From Calothrix sp. C42_A2020_038 (GTDB lineage Bacteria > Cyanobacteriota > Cyanobacteriia > Cyanobacteriales > Nostocaceae): DNA of 64,000 nt. Shown here in pieces: positions 17,408-27,227 of the stretch (the first letter of the stretch is position 1; each line of letters begins with the position of its first letter). The stretch is taken from NCBI GenBank assembly GCA_015272395.1, contig JACYLQ010000037.1, positions 1 through 64,000 on the forward strand, in the 5' to 3' direction. The notes under the pieces were generated by a model. The model saw nothing but the letters and a program-made list of their open reading frames with translations. It did not search any database and was not told the origin of the DNA. The position numbers and the translations under genes were made by a program.

Positions 17408-17589
17408 CTCTTGGAGGATTAAAATATCAAGCTTTAATTGTTAAATTAGCTCAAGGTAAATCTCTGAGTTAGTAAATAATTTCATACCTTCAGTACCACA
17501 AAAGAGTCTTAGTATTGATCAAATATTTGGCGGTGGGTAATACTCACCATACGAATACAACTATTAACTAACAAAAGGACAACAACAAA

Positions 17590-18831
17590 ATGCGACTCTT
17601 GGTCTATTCCCATGACACATACGGACTTGGTAACATTCGTAGGATGTTAGCTATTTGCGAACACCTCCTGAGTGAAATTCCAGAACTTTCAATTTTGTTG
17701 CTGTCTGGTTCACCCATGCTTCAAGGTTTTCGCTTACCCAAAGGCTTAGATTATATCAAACTTCCTTGCTTAAACCGAGGTGAGGCAGGTGAAGTAACAG
17801 TTAAATATTTAGGTATGGGTGTTGACGAAACTGTCAAACTGCGTTCCGAGTTGATTTTATCAGCAGCAATTAACTTTAGACCTCATTTATTTTTAGTAGA
17901 TAAAAAACCTTACGGTTTGAAGAATGAATTAAAAAATACTCTTGAATATGTTCAAGAGCAACTTCCAGATACTAAACTTGTTCTATTATTACGAGATATT
18001 CTTGATTGCCCAGAAAAGACTGTAACCGAGTGGCAAAAACACCACTATTATCAAGTCATAGAAGATTTTTACCATCAAGTATTAATAGTTGGAACGGCTG
18101 ATGTTTTTGATGCAGCTAAAGAATATAAATTTTCACCTACTCTAACCCAAAAAACTCGCTACTGCGGTTATATCGGTCGTAAAGCAGGGTTAGTACATCC
18201 AAGTGCCATTAGAACACAACTGCAAGTATCTGAGGAAGAAAAATTGATTTTGGTAACTCCAGGTGGTGGTGAAGACGGTTATCAGTTAGTTGACTCGTAT
18301 CTGTCAGCGTTAGCATTGCTACCGATACAAAATCGTATCAAAAGTTTGATCATTTGTGGACCAGAAATGCCCACTGAGCAAAGGCAATTAGTATTTGAGG
18401 CAGCAAAACATAATCCTCAAGTTCAAATTGGTGAATTTACAGATGATTTAATGAGTTATATGCAAGCAGCAGATACAATTGTATCAATGTCTGGTTACAA
18501 TACTATTTGTGAGATTGTATCTGCTGGTAAACCTGCTGTAATCATACCACGTAACAAGCCATCCCAAGAACAATTAATTAGAGCAGAAAAAATGGCAAAT
18601 TTGGGTTTATTCAAAGTAATTGATCCAGAGAACACCGACCTTCATATTTTGCGTGATGCGATTTTAAGTCAGTTAAAAATTGAGAAGAATTCTGATTATC
18701 AGTTGGATATGAATGGTTTAGCGCACGTTAATGATTACATTTTAATGCTGATGTCTCAAACTGTTTATAACCTCCAAGTGAAAAAAATATATCCGAAATC
18801 TTCTATCCCATCTTTAGTTGTTAGTCGTTAG
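17590..18831 (+). CDS. COG4671-type (GT28/MurG-fold) glycosyltransferase 1
   Basis: A 413-residue predicted glycosyltransferase of the GT-B fold. The N-terminus MRLLVYSHDTYGLGNIRRML is the usual glycine-containing acceptor loop. The C-terminal half carries the nucleotide-sugar segment VTPGGGEDGYQL (about 225) and SMSGYNTICEIVSAGKPAVIIPR (about 298-320), which matches the GT28/MurG C-terminal domain. AAAGGA lies upstream of the ATG. It is the first intact gene of the locus and is homologous to the next gene. The sugar and acceptor are unknown. Confidence 0.8.
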   Translation: MRLLVYSHDTYGLGNIRRMLAICEHLLSEIPELSILLLSGSPMLQGFRLPKGLDYIKLPCLNRGEAGEVTVKYLGMGVDETVKLRSELILSAAINFRPHLFLVDKKPYGLKNELKNTLEYVQEQLPDTKLVLLLRDILDCPEKTVTEWQKHHYYQVIEDFYHQVLIVGTADVFDAAKEYKFSPTLTQKTRYCGYIGRKAGLVHPSAIRTQLQVSEEEKLILVTPGGGEDGYQLVDSYLSALALLPIQNRIKSLIICGPEMPTEQRQLVFEAAKHNPQVQIGEFTDDLMSYMQAADTIVSMSGYNTICEIVSAGKPAVIIPRNKPSQEQLIRAEKMANLGLFKVIDPENTDLHILRDAILSQLKIEKNSDYQLDMNGLAHVNDYILMLMSQTVYNLQVKKIYPKSSIPSLVVSR

Positions 18832-18909
18832 TGAATCAAAGGGAGTTGAGTTAGAGTTTACTAAACCCAACTGACATTATCATTTTTAATGAGTAAGGAA
18901 AAATGACTA

Positions 18910-20241
18910 ATGAAAAAAATCATGTTTTACTGTCAATACCTCAGTGGTATGGGACATTTAGTCAGAAGTACAGAAATTGTACGTCAACTAGTTAAAGATT
19001 TCAAAGTTTATTTCATCAATGGTGGTCCGAATATTGAAGGATTTGAAATGCCACCAGAAGTAGAAATTATTAAACTACCTGCACTGTGGTTAGAAAATGG
19101 TCAATTCACAGTTGGTAATAGTTATATGAGTGTGGAGGAAGTGAAAGAGTTTAGAAAAAATCTTCTCATCTCGGAGTTTGATAGAATTCAACCTGATTGT
19201 TTGATTACCGAGTTTTTTCCTTTCGGTAGACACAAGCTATTTTTTGAGTTGATTCCTTTTGTTAAACATATAAAATCTAACAGTCCCAATACTAAAATTG
19301 CTTGTAGCTTACGTGATGTTATTGGTAAAGAAACTAATGTAGAAGAAGAGGAAATAATTTGTAATTTAATGAATTGTTACTTTGATTTATTACTATTTCA
19401 CTCTGACCCAAGTTTCCAAACATTTACAGAAAGCTTTTCCAGACATCAGGACATCAAGAGCAACATTATACATACTGGTTTTGTAACACAAACATTTACG
19501 TTTAACGAGAATGATATTGATATAAAACAACTTTGGGGCACCAACAATTACCGCAAAAAAATATTAGTTAGTGTTGGAGGTGGGAGAATTGGCTATGAGC
19601 TTCTAGAGACTGTTATAGAAGCAAGTTCAATTTTAAAAACAGCAATACCTAACGTTATCAAAATATTTACTGGCCCGTTCATGCCAGAAGAAAAGGTAGA
19701 ACAATTAAAACAAGCCGCTTCCAATCAAGATCATCAAGATAATATTTATATAGAAAGATATACACTACAGCTACTTGCTTATATGAAAACTGCTGATATA
19801 TCAATCAGTCTAAGCGGGTATAATACTACAATGAATATTTTGAGTACAGGTGTGCGTGCGCTTGTTGTTCCTATCGGTCACGAAACCCAAGATAAAGAAC
19901 AATTAATTCGGACTCAAAAGTTAGAACAAATGGGTGCTATTGATTTTATTCATCCTGATAATTTGACACCAGGTCATCTTGTTGAGAAAATTCTTGATTG
20001 TTTGAGTAAACCAGTCACAAATAGTGACTTAGTTTTTGATATGAATGGCGCCGAAAATACTAAGAATTTTTTGAAAGAGTTTCTTGACTCTCTAACCCCC
20101 CTCCAGACCATGACAATTCTAAACACTTCTCCCCCAACCCCTCTACTCATAGGAGAGGGAAGCAAATATACTCCCCCTTCTAAAAGTGGTGGGGTTCAAT
20201 TAGCAAATACTCAAACACAAACGCAAGGGAGAGATAATTAA
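18910..20241 (+). CDS. COG4671-type glycosyltransferase 2 with repeat-derived tail
   Basis: A 443-residue paralogue of the preceding gene: N-terminal MKKIMFYCQYLSGMGHLVRS, C-terminal SVGGGRIGYELLETV and SLSGYNTTMNILSTGVRALVVP. The last 40 or so residues (from about 405) are not glycosyltransferase-like: they read SPPTPLLIGEGS and TPPSKSGGVQLA, which is translation of the dispersed CCTCTCC repeat at 20127-20161 and a second repeat fragment. The stop overlaps the ABC-transporter ATG by one base (TAATG), implying coupled translation. Confidence 0.8.
   Translation: MKKIMFYCQYLSGMGHLVRSTEIVRQLVKDFKVYFINGGPNIEGFEMPPEVEIIKLPALWLENGQFTVGNSYMSVEEVKEFRKNLLISEFDRIQPDCLITEFFPFGRHKLFFELIPFVKHIKSNSPNTKIACSLRDVIGKETNVEEEEIICNLMNCYFDLLLFHSDPSFQTFTESFSRHQDIKSNIIHTGFVTQTFTFNENDIDIKQLWGTNNYRKKILVSVGGGRIGYELLETVIEASSILKTAIPNVIKIFTGPFMPEEKVEQLKQAASNQDHQDNIYIERYTLQLLAYMKTADISISLSGYNTTMNILSTGVRALVVPIGHETQDKEQLIRTQKLEQMGAIDFIHPDNLTPGHLVEKILDCLSKPVTNSDLVFDMNGAENTKNFLKEFLDSLTPLQTMTILNTSPPTPLLIGEGSKYTPPSKSGGVQLANTQTQTQGRDN
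20127..20161. repeat. Dispersed CCTCTCC repeat inside coding sequence
   Basis: A close relative of the intergenic repeat at 13945-13977 is translated in frame as SPPTPLLIGEGS near the end of glycosyltransferase 2. It has likely replaced or extended the native C-terminus. Confidence 0.8.
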
Positions 20242-22106
20242 TGAGCAAGCGCTCTAAAGAAAAAGATTTAAAAGGAATTATACCAGGAATTACAAGAGTT
20301 TTGCGGAAGTTTTACCCATACATTCGTAAAGAAAGATTTTTAATTGCTGGCTCTTTCTTTGCACTATTACTTGAAACTGGTTTACGTTTACTTGAACCTT
20401 GGCCCTTGAAGTATGTGTTTGACTATATTCTTATACCAGCTCACAATAATACTACCATTGCAGCCAACACCTTCGGTCTTAGTCCGATTGCATTATTAAC
20501 TTTATCAGCTTTAGCTATTGTAGTTATTGCTGGGGTAGGTAGTATGGCAGCTTACCTCAGTACTTATGGAATGTCCTTAGCTGTAACTCGGGTGTTGTCA
20601 GAAGTACGGAGCGATATTTTTAACCATTTACAACGTCTCTCTCTTTCCTTCCACCAAAAGTCTAAAAGTGGTGACTTAATTGCTCGTGTCACAGCAGATA
20701 TTGAAAAGATGCGGACTGTCACCGTCAAGACAGCTTTACCTTTAATTACTAACGTTCTGTCTCTAGTGGGAATGCTATTAATCATGTTTTTTCTAAACTG
20801 GGAATTAGCGTTAGTAGCAATGGCAATTTTCCCAATACTAACCTTGTTGACAAAAAACATGATTAGCCGCATCCGCAACTTTGCTAAACTACATCGTGAT
20901 TCTGAAGGAGTTTTAGCGGCAACAACAGGTGAAACAATTGGCGCCATTCAGGTAGTGCAAGTTTTATCCCTCCAAGAAATGCTACACAGCATTTTTTCAA
21001 AGCAAAATCAAAAGAGTTTGGATGAAGCGATCGAATCTTTGAGATTATCAGCAGCCTTAGAAAGAATAGTACAGATTCTGATGGCAATTATTATTGCTGT
21101 AGTATTATGGCGCGGTTCCCATGTAGTTCTTTCCAAACAACTTAGTCCTGGAGAGCTACTGGTATTTATGACTTACCTCAAAAATGCGTTTGAACCGATG
21201 CGGAAACTCTCGAACCAAGTCGGACAAATAGCCAAAGCGACAGGTTCTGGAGAACGGGTGGTGGAAATTCTAGACTATGAACCAAATGTTCGTGACTTAC
21301 CAGGAGCAAAAAAAGCTCATCCTTTCTTTGGCACCGTTAGGTTTGAAAATGTTTCCTTTAGCTACGATACAGATACAGATATATTAAAAAATGTCAATTT
21401 TGTTGTGCAAGCAGGGCAACAAGTAGCAATTGTCGGGCCTTCTGGAAGCGGTAAATCAACTCTTCTGAGTCTTATCTTACGTTTATATGACCCGGAAGCT
21501 GGTCGTATTTTAATTGATGGTCAAGATATCCGAGAATATACGCTTGACTCGCTGCGACAACAAATCAGCGTTGTATTACAAGATAGCGTGTTATTTGCTG
21601 CTAGTGTTAGAGAAAACATAGCTCACGGCAGAATTGGCGCCACTGATAAAGAGGTAGAAGCAGCCGCGCGTTTAGCGAATGCCCACGACTTTATTATGAA
21701 ACTACCCCAAGGATACAACACAGTTTTAAGTGAAAGAGGTGGCACACTTTCAGGGGGACAACGGCAACGTATCGCGATTGCTCGTGCAGCGATTCGGAAG
21801 GCACCGATTATTATCTTAGATGAACCAACTACTGGTTTAGATAACAAGAGTGAGCATACTGTTAACGCTGCCCTCGCAAAGCTCACTGAAGGACGAACAA
21901 CATTTGTCATTTCTCATAACCTCAGAGCAGTAGAAAACGCAGATATTATCCTTTATATAGAGAGTGGCAGTGTTTTAGAGCAAGGTACACATAGAGAACT
22001 TATGCGCTTGAGTAGTCGCTACGCAACCCTATACCGTATGCAAAGCATTGTTGATGTTGATAAAGATACTTTATCTGGAGATAATAATTATGTCCTCGAA
22101 GCTTGA
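20241..22106 (+). CDS. ABC exporter, fused TMD-NBD (MsbA-like)
   Basis: A 621-residue type I ABC exporter half-transporter. Six membrane segments occupy about residues 30-330. The ATPase domain has Walker A GPSGSGKST (about 398), Q-loop VLQDSVLF, signature LSGGQRQRIAIARA, Walker B IIILDEPTTGLD and the H-loop SHNLRA. Homodimers of this type flip lipids, glycolipids or oligosaccharide precursors outward. Translational overlap with glycosyltransferase 2 on one side and the phosphatase on the other suggests it exports the product of this locus. Confidence 0.93.
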   Translation: MSKRSKEKDLKGIIPGITRVLRKFYPYIRKERFLIAGSFFALLLETGLRLLEPWPLKYVFDYILIPAHNNTTIAANTFGLSPIALLTLSALAIVVIAGVGSMAAYLSTYGMSLAVTRVLSEVRSDIFNHLQRLSLSFHQKSKSGDLIARVTADIEKMRTVTVKTALPLITNVLSLVGMLLIMFFLNWELALVAMAIFPILTLLTKNMISRIRNFAKLHRDSEGVLAATTGETIGAIQVVQVLSLQEMLHSIFSKQNQKSLDEAIESLRLSAALERIVQILMAIIIAVVLWRGSHVVLSKQLSPGELLVFMTYLKNAFEPMRKLSNQVGQIAKATGSGERVVEILDYEPNVRDLPGAKKAHPFFGTVRFENVSFSYDTDTDILKNVNFVVQAGQQVAIVGPSGSGKSTLLSLILRLYDPEAGRILIDGQDIREYTLDSLRQQISVVLQDSVLFAASVRENIAHGRIGATDKEVEAAARLANAHDFIMKLPQGYNTVLSERGGTLSGGQRQRIAIARAAIRKAPIIILDEPTTGLDNKSEHTVNAALAKLTEGRTTFVISHNLRAVENADIILYIESGSVLEQGTHRELMRLSSRYATLYRMQSIVDVDKDTLSGDNNYVLEA

Positions 22107-23349
22107 GGAATGCAAAACAACCCGCGTTATTTTAGTGCGTCATGGACAAAGTACTTACAATTCTCTTGGCTTATATCAAGGTTGTAGTGACGAATCTGTG
22201 CTAACCGAACTTGGATACAGCGACGCGCGCAAAACTGGCGACTTTCTCAAAGGTGTAAAATTTGATGTCATGTATACCAGTTCTTTAAAGCGCGCGCAAC
22301 AAACAGCTAGAGAAATTTTAGGGGTAGTGGCGCCTCAAGTTAGTCCAGAAATAATTTTTGTGTCTGATTTATTAAAAGAGACAAACTTACCTGCTTGGCA
22401 AGGTTTAGCATTCCAATATGTAAAACAAAATTTTCCCCAAGAATATAGCAACTGGAAACAACGTCCTCATGAATTTTGTATGAACCCCCCACCCCCTTCC
22501 CTCCAAGGAAAGGGGGAGCAAAATTCTCTACCAGAGATAGACAAGCATAGTTCCCCTCTCCTCCTAGGAGAAGGGTTAGGGGAGAGGTTCTACCCTGCTA
22601 TTGACCTCTACAACCGAATAAATAAATTTTGGCAACAAGTATTACCGCATTATATTGGTAAAACTCTGCTACTAGTTGTCCACGGTGGTACAAACAGAGC
22701 TTTAATCAGTACAGCCCTTGGCATTAATCCCGACCGCTACCACTGTATTCAACAATCAAACTGCGGTATCAGTGTACTAGCTTTTCCTGATGGTACGTTA
22801 AAATCGGGGCGCCTGGAAACAATGAATTTAACTTCCCATGTAGGGGAAAATCTTCCTAAGCTTCAAGAGGGTGGTAAAGGTTTACGTCTTCTACTTGTAC
22901 CATCTGGCGCCAGTAGTGAACAAGTTAATAATTTAGTAGAACAACTCAAGGAAGTTAATATTCTGTTGTGTTTAAGTGATACTCTTAATGATTCGTATAC
23001 TTTAGCACAAGAATTGATTAAACACCATCCCGAAACAGCAGATTTGAGAGTGGTGCAAGATTTGCTTGAATGGCAAAGAATGATTGTGAATAAACCGATA
23101 ATTTCAAATAATTTGGTAACAGCTTTAGTAATAGCAAAAGAAGAAATTATTCAAACTTTAATCAGCAAAGTCATTGGCATAAATTTAGATAATAAAAATC
23201 GTTTACAAGTAAAACAAAGAACGATTAGCATCATTCAATATCCAGATTCTCTTCATCCTCCAATACTACAAGGTATGAATATATCTATTGGTCAAAAACA
23301 CTTAGTAATCGGTGATTTATATCCAAGTTTTTGCTGTAGTTACGAGTAA
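22090..23349 (+). CDS. Histidine phosphatase (phosphoglycerate-mutase superfamily), two-domain, with repeat insert
   Basis: A 419-residue protein from the ATG at 22090, which has GGAG nine bases upstream and overlaps the ABC gene by 17 bp. The first domain has the catalytic RHGQSTYNS motif (about 13-21) and the second histidine in VVHGGTNRALI (about 198-208). It is split by about 36 residues (131-167) made of PPPPSLQGKGEQN and SPLLLGEGLGERF, which is translated dispersed repeat. The C-terminal 150 residues look like a degenerate second copy without the RHG motif, as in long cyanobacterial members. The substrate is likely a phosphorylated sugar or small metabolite, but is unproven. Confidence 0.82.
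   Translation: MSSKLEECKTTRVILVRHGQSTYNSLGLYQGCSDESVLTELGYSDARKTGDFLKGVKFDVMYTSSLKRAQQTAREILGVVAPQVSPEIIFVSDLLKETNLPAWQGLAFQYVKQNFPQEYSNWKQRPHEFCMNPPPPSLQGKGEQNSLPEIDKHSSPLLLGEGLGERFYPAIDLYNRINKFWQQVLPHYIGKTLLLVVHGGTNRALISTALGINPDRYHCIQQSNCGISVLAFPDGTLKSGRLETMNLTSHVGENLPKLQEGGKGLRLLLVPSGASSEQVNNLVEQLKEVNILLCLSDTLNDSYTLAQELIKHHPETADLRVVQDLLEWQRMIVNKPIISNNLVTALVIAKEEIIQTLISKVIGINLDNKNRLQVKQRTISIIQYPDSLHPPILQGMNISIGQKHLVIGDLYPSFCCSYE
22483..22590. repeat. Two dispersed hairpin repeats inserted in frame in the phosphatase gene
   Basis: 22483-22518 has a C-rich arm, CCAAGGAAA turn and GGGGG arm. 22551-22590 has TTCCCCTCTCC, palindromic CTCCTAGGAG, then AAGGGTTAGGGGAGAGGTTC. Both are relatives of the repeats at 13945, 20127 and 30427. 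Together with the spacer they insert about 36 codons without a stop into a conserved catalytic domain. Confidence 0.85.
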
Positions 23350-23428
23350 TTCAAACAAGTTGTATATAAATAATCTTACTCGATTTACCCTAAAGTCAAG
23401 AAACGTCAAGAGAAAAGAGGATAAAATT

Positions 23429-24718
23429 ATGAAAATCGCATTTATTGTTTGGCGTTTTCCAGTATTATCAGAAGCTTTTATTCTCAATCAGATTACAGGT
23501 TTAATCGAACGTGGACATGATGTTCATATTCATCCTGTCAATGGCTTACCAAAAAACTATACAGGAAAAGTTCATCCTGTTGTTGAGGAATATAAACTAC
23601 TTGAACGTACTTATTTCCCTCCCACTGTTCCTATAAACCTATATTTACGCTTTTTCAAAGGTATAGGTTTAATGTTACGAAACCTACACAAAGGTTCTTT
23701 AAAAACTTTACAACTTTTTGATTATAAAAAATATGGCCACGAAGTTGCAACTCTAAAAACTTTCTATCGAACTGTATCACTACTTCAAGATGGCTCGTAT
23801 GATATTATTCACTGTCAATTTGGAACCCTGGCGCCGATTGCTCTCGCTTACCGCGATGCTGGTATACTTAAAGGTAAGTTAATTACCACATTTCGTGGAA
23901 TTGATATCAGTAAGTATGTTCAAGAAAACGGCATAAACGTTTATGACCAACTTTTCAAAGAAGGTGAGTTTTTTCTAGCTAACTGTGAGTTTTTTGGCAA
24001 TCGCGCGATTAATTTAGGTTGTGACCCACAAAGACTTTTTGTCCACGGTTCAGGTTTAGATTGCAGTAAATTCTCTTTCAAACCTCGTTATTACCCTGTT
24101 GATGGTAAAGTCAAAATTGCTACTACCGGGCGTTTAGTCGAAAAAAAAGGTATCGAGTATGGCATCCGCGCGGTTGCCAAGATAATCCAATCACATCCAA
24201 ATATTGAGTATAATGTCATCGGTGATGGTGAATTAAAAGACCATTTCGAGCAGCTAATTACGGAATTAAATGTTGGACATGTCGTCAAATTATTAGGATG
24301 GAAACAGCAAAAGGAAATAGTGGAAATTCTTGATGATTCCCATATCTTTATTGCACCCAGCGTTACCGCTGCTGATGGAAATCAAGACGCACCAGTTAAT
24401 ACTTTAAAAGAAGCAATGGCAATGGGTTTACCAGTAATTAGCACAATACATGGTGGTATCCCAGAATTAGTTCAAGATAATATCTCTGGCTTTTTGGTTC
24501 CCGAACGTGATGCAGACGCTATCGCTGAAAAATTAATTTATCTTATCGAACACCCTGAACGCTGGGAAATGATGGGTACTTCGGGACGTGCGCGCGTTGA
24601 AGAAAAATACGACATGAATAAGCTCAATGATGAGCTAGTCGCAATTTATCAGCAAATGCTGACTTCCAATTTACTAAAGCAAGCACTTGTACAAACACAA
24701 GAATTAACTCCTGTTTAA
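23429..24718 (+). CDS. GT4-family glycosyltransferase 1
   Basis: A 429-residue retaining glycosyltransferase of the GT-B/GT4 type. I place the start at the ATG at 23429 (MKIAFIVWRFPVLSEAFI) because AGAGG lies just upstream; an upstream in-frame ATG (23312) would overlap the phosphatase gene. The C-terminal nucleotide-sugar domain has TTGRLVEKKGIEYGI, GDGELKDHF and the EX7E region KEAMAMGLPVISTIHGGIPELV. It closely resembles the next gene over its full length, so the two are a recent tandem duplication. It probably elongates a cell-surface glycan. Confidence 0.9.
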   Translation: MKIAFIVWRFPVLSEAFILNQITGLIERGHDVHIHPVNGLPKNYTGKVHPVVEEYKLLERTYFPPTVPINLYLRFFKGIGLMLRNLHKGSLKTLQLFDYKKYGHEVATLKTFYRTVSLLQDGSYDIIHCQFGTLAPIALAYRDAGILKGKLITTFRGIDISKYVQENGINVYDQLFKEGEFFLANCEFFGNRAINLGCDPQRLFVHGSGLDCSKFSFKPRYYPVDGKVKIATTGRLVEKKGIEYGIRAVAKIIQSHPNIEYNVIGDGELKDHFEQLITELNVGHVVKLLGWKQQKEIVEILDDSHIFIAPSVTAADGNQDAPVNTLKEAMAMGLPVISTIHGGIPELVQDNISGFLVPERDADAIAEKLIYLIEHPERWEMMGTSGRARVEEKYDMNKLNDELVAIYQQMLTSNLLKQALVQTQELTPV

Positions 24719-24752
24719 AGTAAGCATTCCCAATTAAAATTTCTTAAAAAAG

Positions 24753-26036
24753 ATGAAAGTAGCATTCTTCGTAGCACATTTTCCCGTACTTTCGGAGCCA
24801 TTTATTCTAAATCAAATTGCGGGTACAATAGAGCGTGGACACGACGTTCATATTTACTCGTTAGATGGACCTCCCCAAGATGTATCAAAAGTACATCCCT
24901 TAGTCGAGCAATATAACCTACTAGAACGCACTATTTACGCACCAACTCGACCTGAAAATGAATTATGGCGTTGGATTAAAGGTTTGGGGTTAATACTGAC
25001 TCATTTTCATAAAAACCCTTCGGTTTGTCTACAATTACTCAATACTTCTCGATACGTTAGTCAAGCAAAGTCATTAAAGATGCTCTACCGAGCAATACCA
25101 TTTTTGGAAAAAAAATCATACGACATTATCCACTGTCAATTTAGTACTCTGGGTGTGTTTGGTGTATGGTTTCGCCAACTAGGTTTAATTGAGGGTAAAT
25201 TAATCTCTACATTTCGTGGCTCAGATATTAGTAAGTTTTTACCTAAATGGGGAGAACAAGTTTATCATGAATTATTTCAAGAAACAGATTTTTTCTTAGC
25301 CAACTGTGAATTTTTCAAAAATAAAGCTATTGCTTTGGGTTGTATCCCGGACATGATTCATGTTCATGGTTCAGGAATTGATTGTAGCAAGTTTTTTTTC
25401 AAAGAACGTCATTTTCCTGATGATGGGATTATCCGAGTTGCAACAATTGGGCGCCTTGTTGAGAAAAAGGGTATTGAATATGTAATTAAAGCGATAGCCG
25501 AAGTCGCTAAAACTTATCCATACCTTGAATACAATATAATTGGTGATGGTGAACTCAAAGCCAAATTTGAAAAATTAAGTGCAGAACTAAATATTAGTCA
25601 TATTGTCAAACTGCTGGGATGGAAACAGCAACAAGAAATTGTCGAAATTCTCGATAACTGTCACATCTTTGTTGCTTCGAGTGTAACTGGTAAGGATGGA
25701 AATCAAGACGCACCTGTGAATACTCTCAAAGAAGCGATGGCAATGGGTTTACCTGTAATTAGTACATTGCATGGTGGTATTCCAGAATTAGTCGAAGATA
25801 CAATTTCTGGATTTTTAGTGCCAGAACGTGACGCTTCGGCAATTGCAAAAAAATTAATTTATCTTATCGAGCATTCAGAAGATTGGGCAAAGATGGGTAG
25901 AGCCGGTCGTGCGCGCGTGGAAGCAAACTATGACATGACCAAGCTAAATGATGAATTAGTAGAGATTTATCAGCAAGTATTAAACAGCGAATTACCTAGA
26001 CATTTGTCTGTAAAGCCTTTGACTTTAACAAAATAA
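24753..26036 (+). CDS. GT4-family glycosyltransferase 2 (tandem paralogue)
   Basis: A 427-residue GT4 enzyme beginning MKVAFFVAHFPVLSEPFI, 34 bp after its paralogue. The same landmarks occur in the same order: STFRGSDIS, IGRLVEKKGIEYVI, GDGELKAKF, KEAMAMGLPVISTLHGG, and a shared final segment YDMTKLNDEL. Differences concentrate in the N-terminal acceptor half (about residues 25-100), which suggests different acceptors but the same donor. It is part of the + strand glycan operon. Confidence 0.9.
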   Translation: MKVAFFVAHFPVLSEPFILNQIAGTIERGHDVHIYSLDGPPQDVSKVHPLVEQYNLLERTIYAPTRPENELWRWIKGLGLILTHFHKNPSVCLQLLNTSRYVSQAKSLKMLYRAIPFLEKKSYDIIHCQFSTLGVFGVWFRQLGLIEGKLISTFRGSDISKFLPKWGEQVYHELFQETDFFLANCEFFKNKAIALGCIPDMIHVHGSGIDCSKFFFKERHFPDDGIIRVATIGRLVEKKGIEYVIKAIAEVAKTYPYLEYNIIGDGELKAKFEKLSAELNISHIVKLLGWKQQQEIVEILDNCHIFVASSVTGKDGNQDAPVNTLKEAMAMGLPVISTLHGGIPELVEDTISGFLVPERDASAIAKKLIYLIEHSEDWAKMGRAGRARVEANYDMTKLNDELVEIYQQVLNSELPRHLSVKPLTLTK

Positions 26037-26108
26037 GATTTACAACGCGCAGTTTTATGTAGCGAAAATCTGAATCAACACAAATTAATTAAAATGGAGT
26101 AATTAACA

Positions 26109-27167
26109 ATGACAGAACCAATTGTAACACTAGTTGTCGTACCTCGCGAACGTTTTAGCTGCACACAAGAATCTCTCGAAAGTATCTACGAGCATACAGA
26201 TTTTCCCTTCAAACTAATTTACATCGATGGAAATTCACCTGCTAAAGTACGTCGCTACCTCGAAGCTAAAGCACAAGAAAAAAACTTTAAACTCATTCGC
26301 ACAAATTACTATCTCTCTCCCAACCACGCGCGTAACATCGGTATAAGTCACGTTGATACCAAATACTTAGTCTTCGCTGATAACGATGTTGTTGTTTCCC
26401 CAAATTGGTTAAAAGCTTTAGTTAACTGTGCAGAAGAAACCGAAGCAACCGTAGTTGGACCTTTAATGTGCGAAAAAAAACCTGTCCATCAAAGAGTACA
26501 CTTTGCAGGTGGAGAAAGTCATGTTGTAGTTGATATCAAAGGTCGGCGCCATTTACGCGAAAAAATGTATAAACAAGGTCATAATGCAGTAGAGTTACGT
26601 CCTCAACTTCAGCGAACTGAAACAGAATTAGCGGAATTTCACTGTACTCTAGTTCGTACTGATATATTCCACCGTATTGGCTATCTTGATGAAGCGATGC
26701 TCAATACTAAAGAACACCTTGATTTTTGCATGAATGTTATTCAAGCAGGAGGAAAGGTATACTTTGAGCCAGATAGTTTAGTTACTTATGTACCTGGACC
26801 TCCTTTAGAATGGACAGACTTGTATTTTTATATGCTGCGTTGGAGTGATGCTTGGACTTTGGCAAGCTTAGAACGTATTCGCGAAAAATGGAATTTATGC
26901 GAGGACGGTTATTTTCAAACTAAGTACAAAAAATTGGGCATCAGACGCATTGCTACAATTATTAAGCCGTTTGTGCGTAAAGTCAGCTTCGGAAAAGAAA
27001 ACAAACCCTTGAAAAGATTCCTCAAAAAGCTCGACAGAAAACTCAACCGCTATCTCACTAACCACTACGCGAAAATGCTACCCCAGCATAAACTTGAATT
27101 ACCTGATATTGCAAATAACAAGGCGCCTGTTAAAGAGTTGTCTAAATTGACACTCTTAGAGGGTTAG
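26109..27167 (+). CDS. GT2-family glycosyltransferase
   Basis: A 352-residue protein with a GT-A fold. The N-terminal strand is VTLVVVPRERFSCTQESLESI, followed by the donor-binding FADNDVVVSPNWLKALV (the DxD-like motif is D-N-D, about residue 94) and a later region ending near MLRWSDAWTLAS. The last 80 residues are Lys/Arg-rich, possibly a membrane-surface anchor. GGAG lies upstream of the ATG. It follows the GT4 pair by 72 bp and ends the glycan locus; an IS-like relic begins about 60 bp beyond. Confidence 0.85.
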   Translation: MTEPIVTLVVVPRERFSCTQESLESIYEHTDFPFKLIYIDGNSPAKVRRYLEAKAQEKNFKLIRTNYYLSPNHARNIGISHVDTKYLVFADNDVVVSPNWLKALVNCAEETEATVVGPLMCEKKPVHQRVHFAGGESHVVVDIKGRRHLREKMYKQGHNAVELRPQLQRTETELAEFHCTLVRTDIFHRIGYLDEAMLNTKEHLDFCMNVIQAGGKVYFEPDSLVTYVPGPPLEWTDLYFYMLRWSDAWTLASLERIREKWNLCEDGYFQTKYKKLGIRRIATIIKPFVRKVSFGKENKPLKRFLKKLDRKLNRYLTNHYAKMLPQHKLELPDIANNKAPVKELSKLTLLEG

Positions 27168-27227
27168 GTTTTGATCACGTCTCAACAAAAATTTTGGTCT
27201 GTTTCTCTCATAGATTAGATTGTGCAG

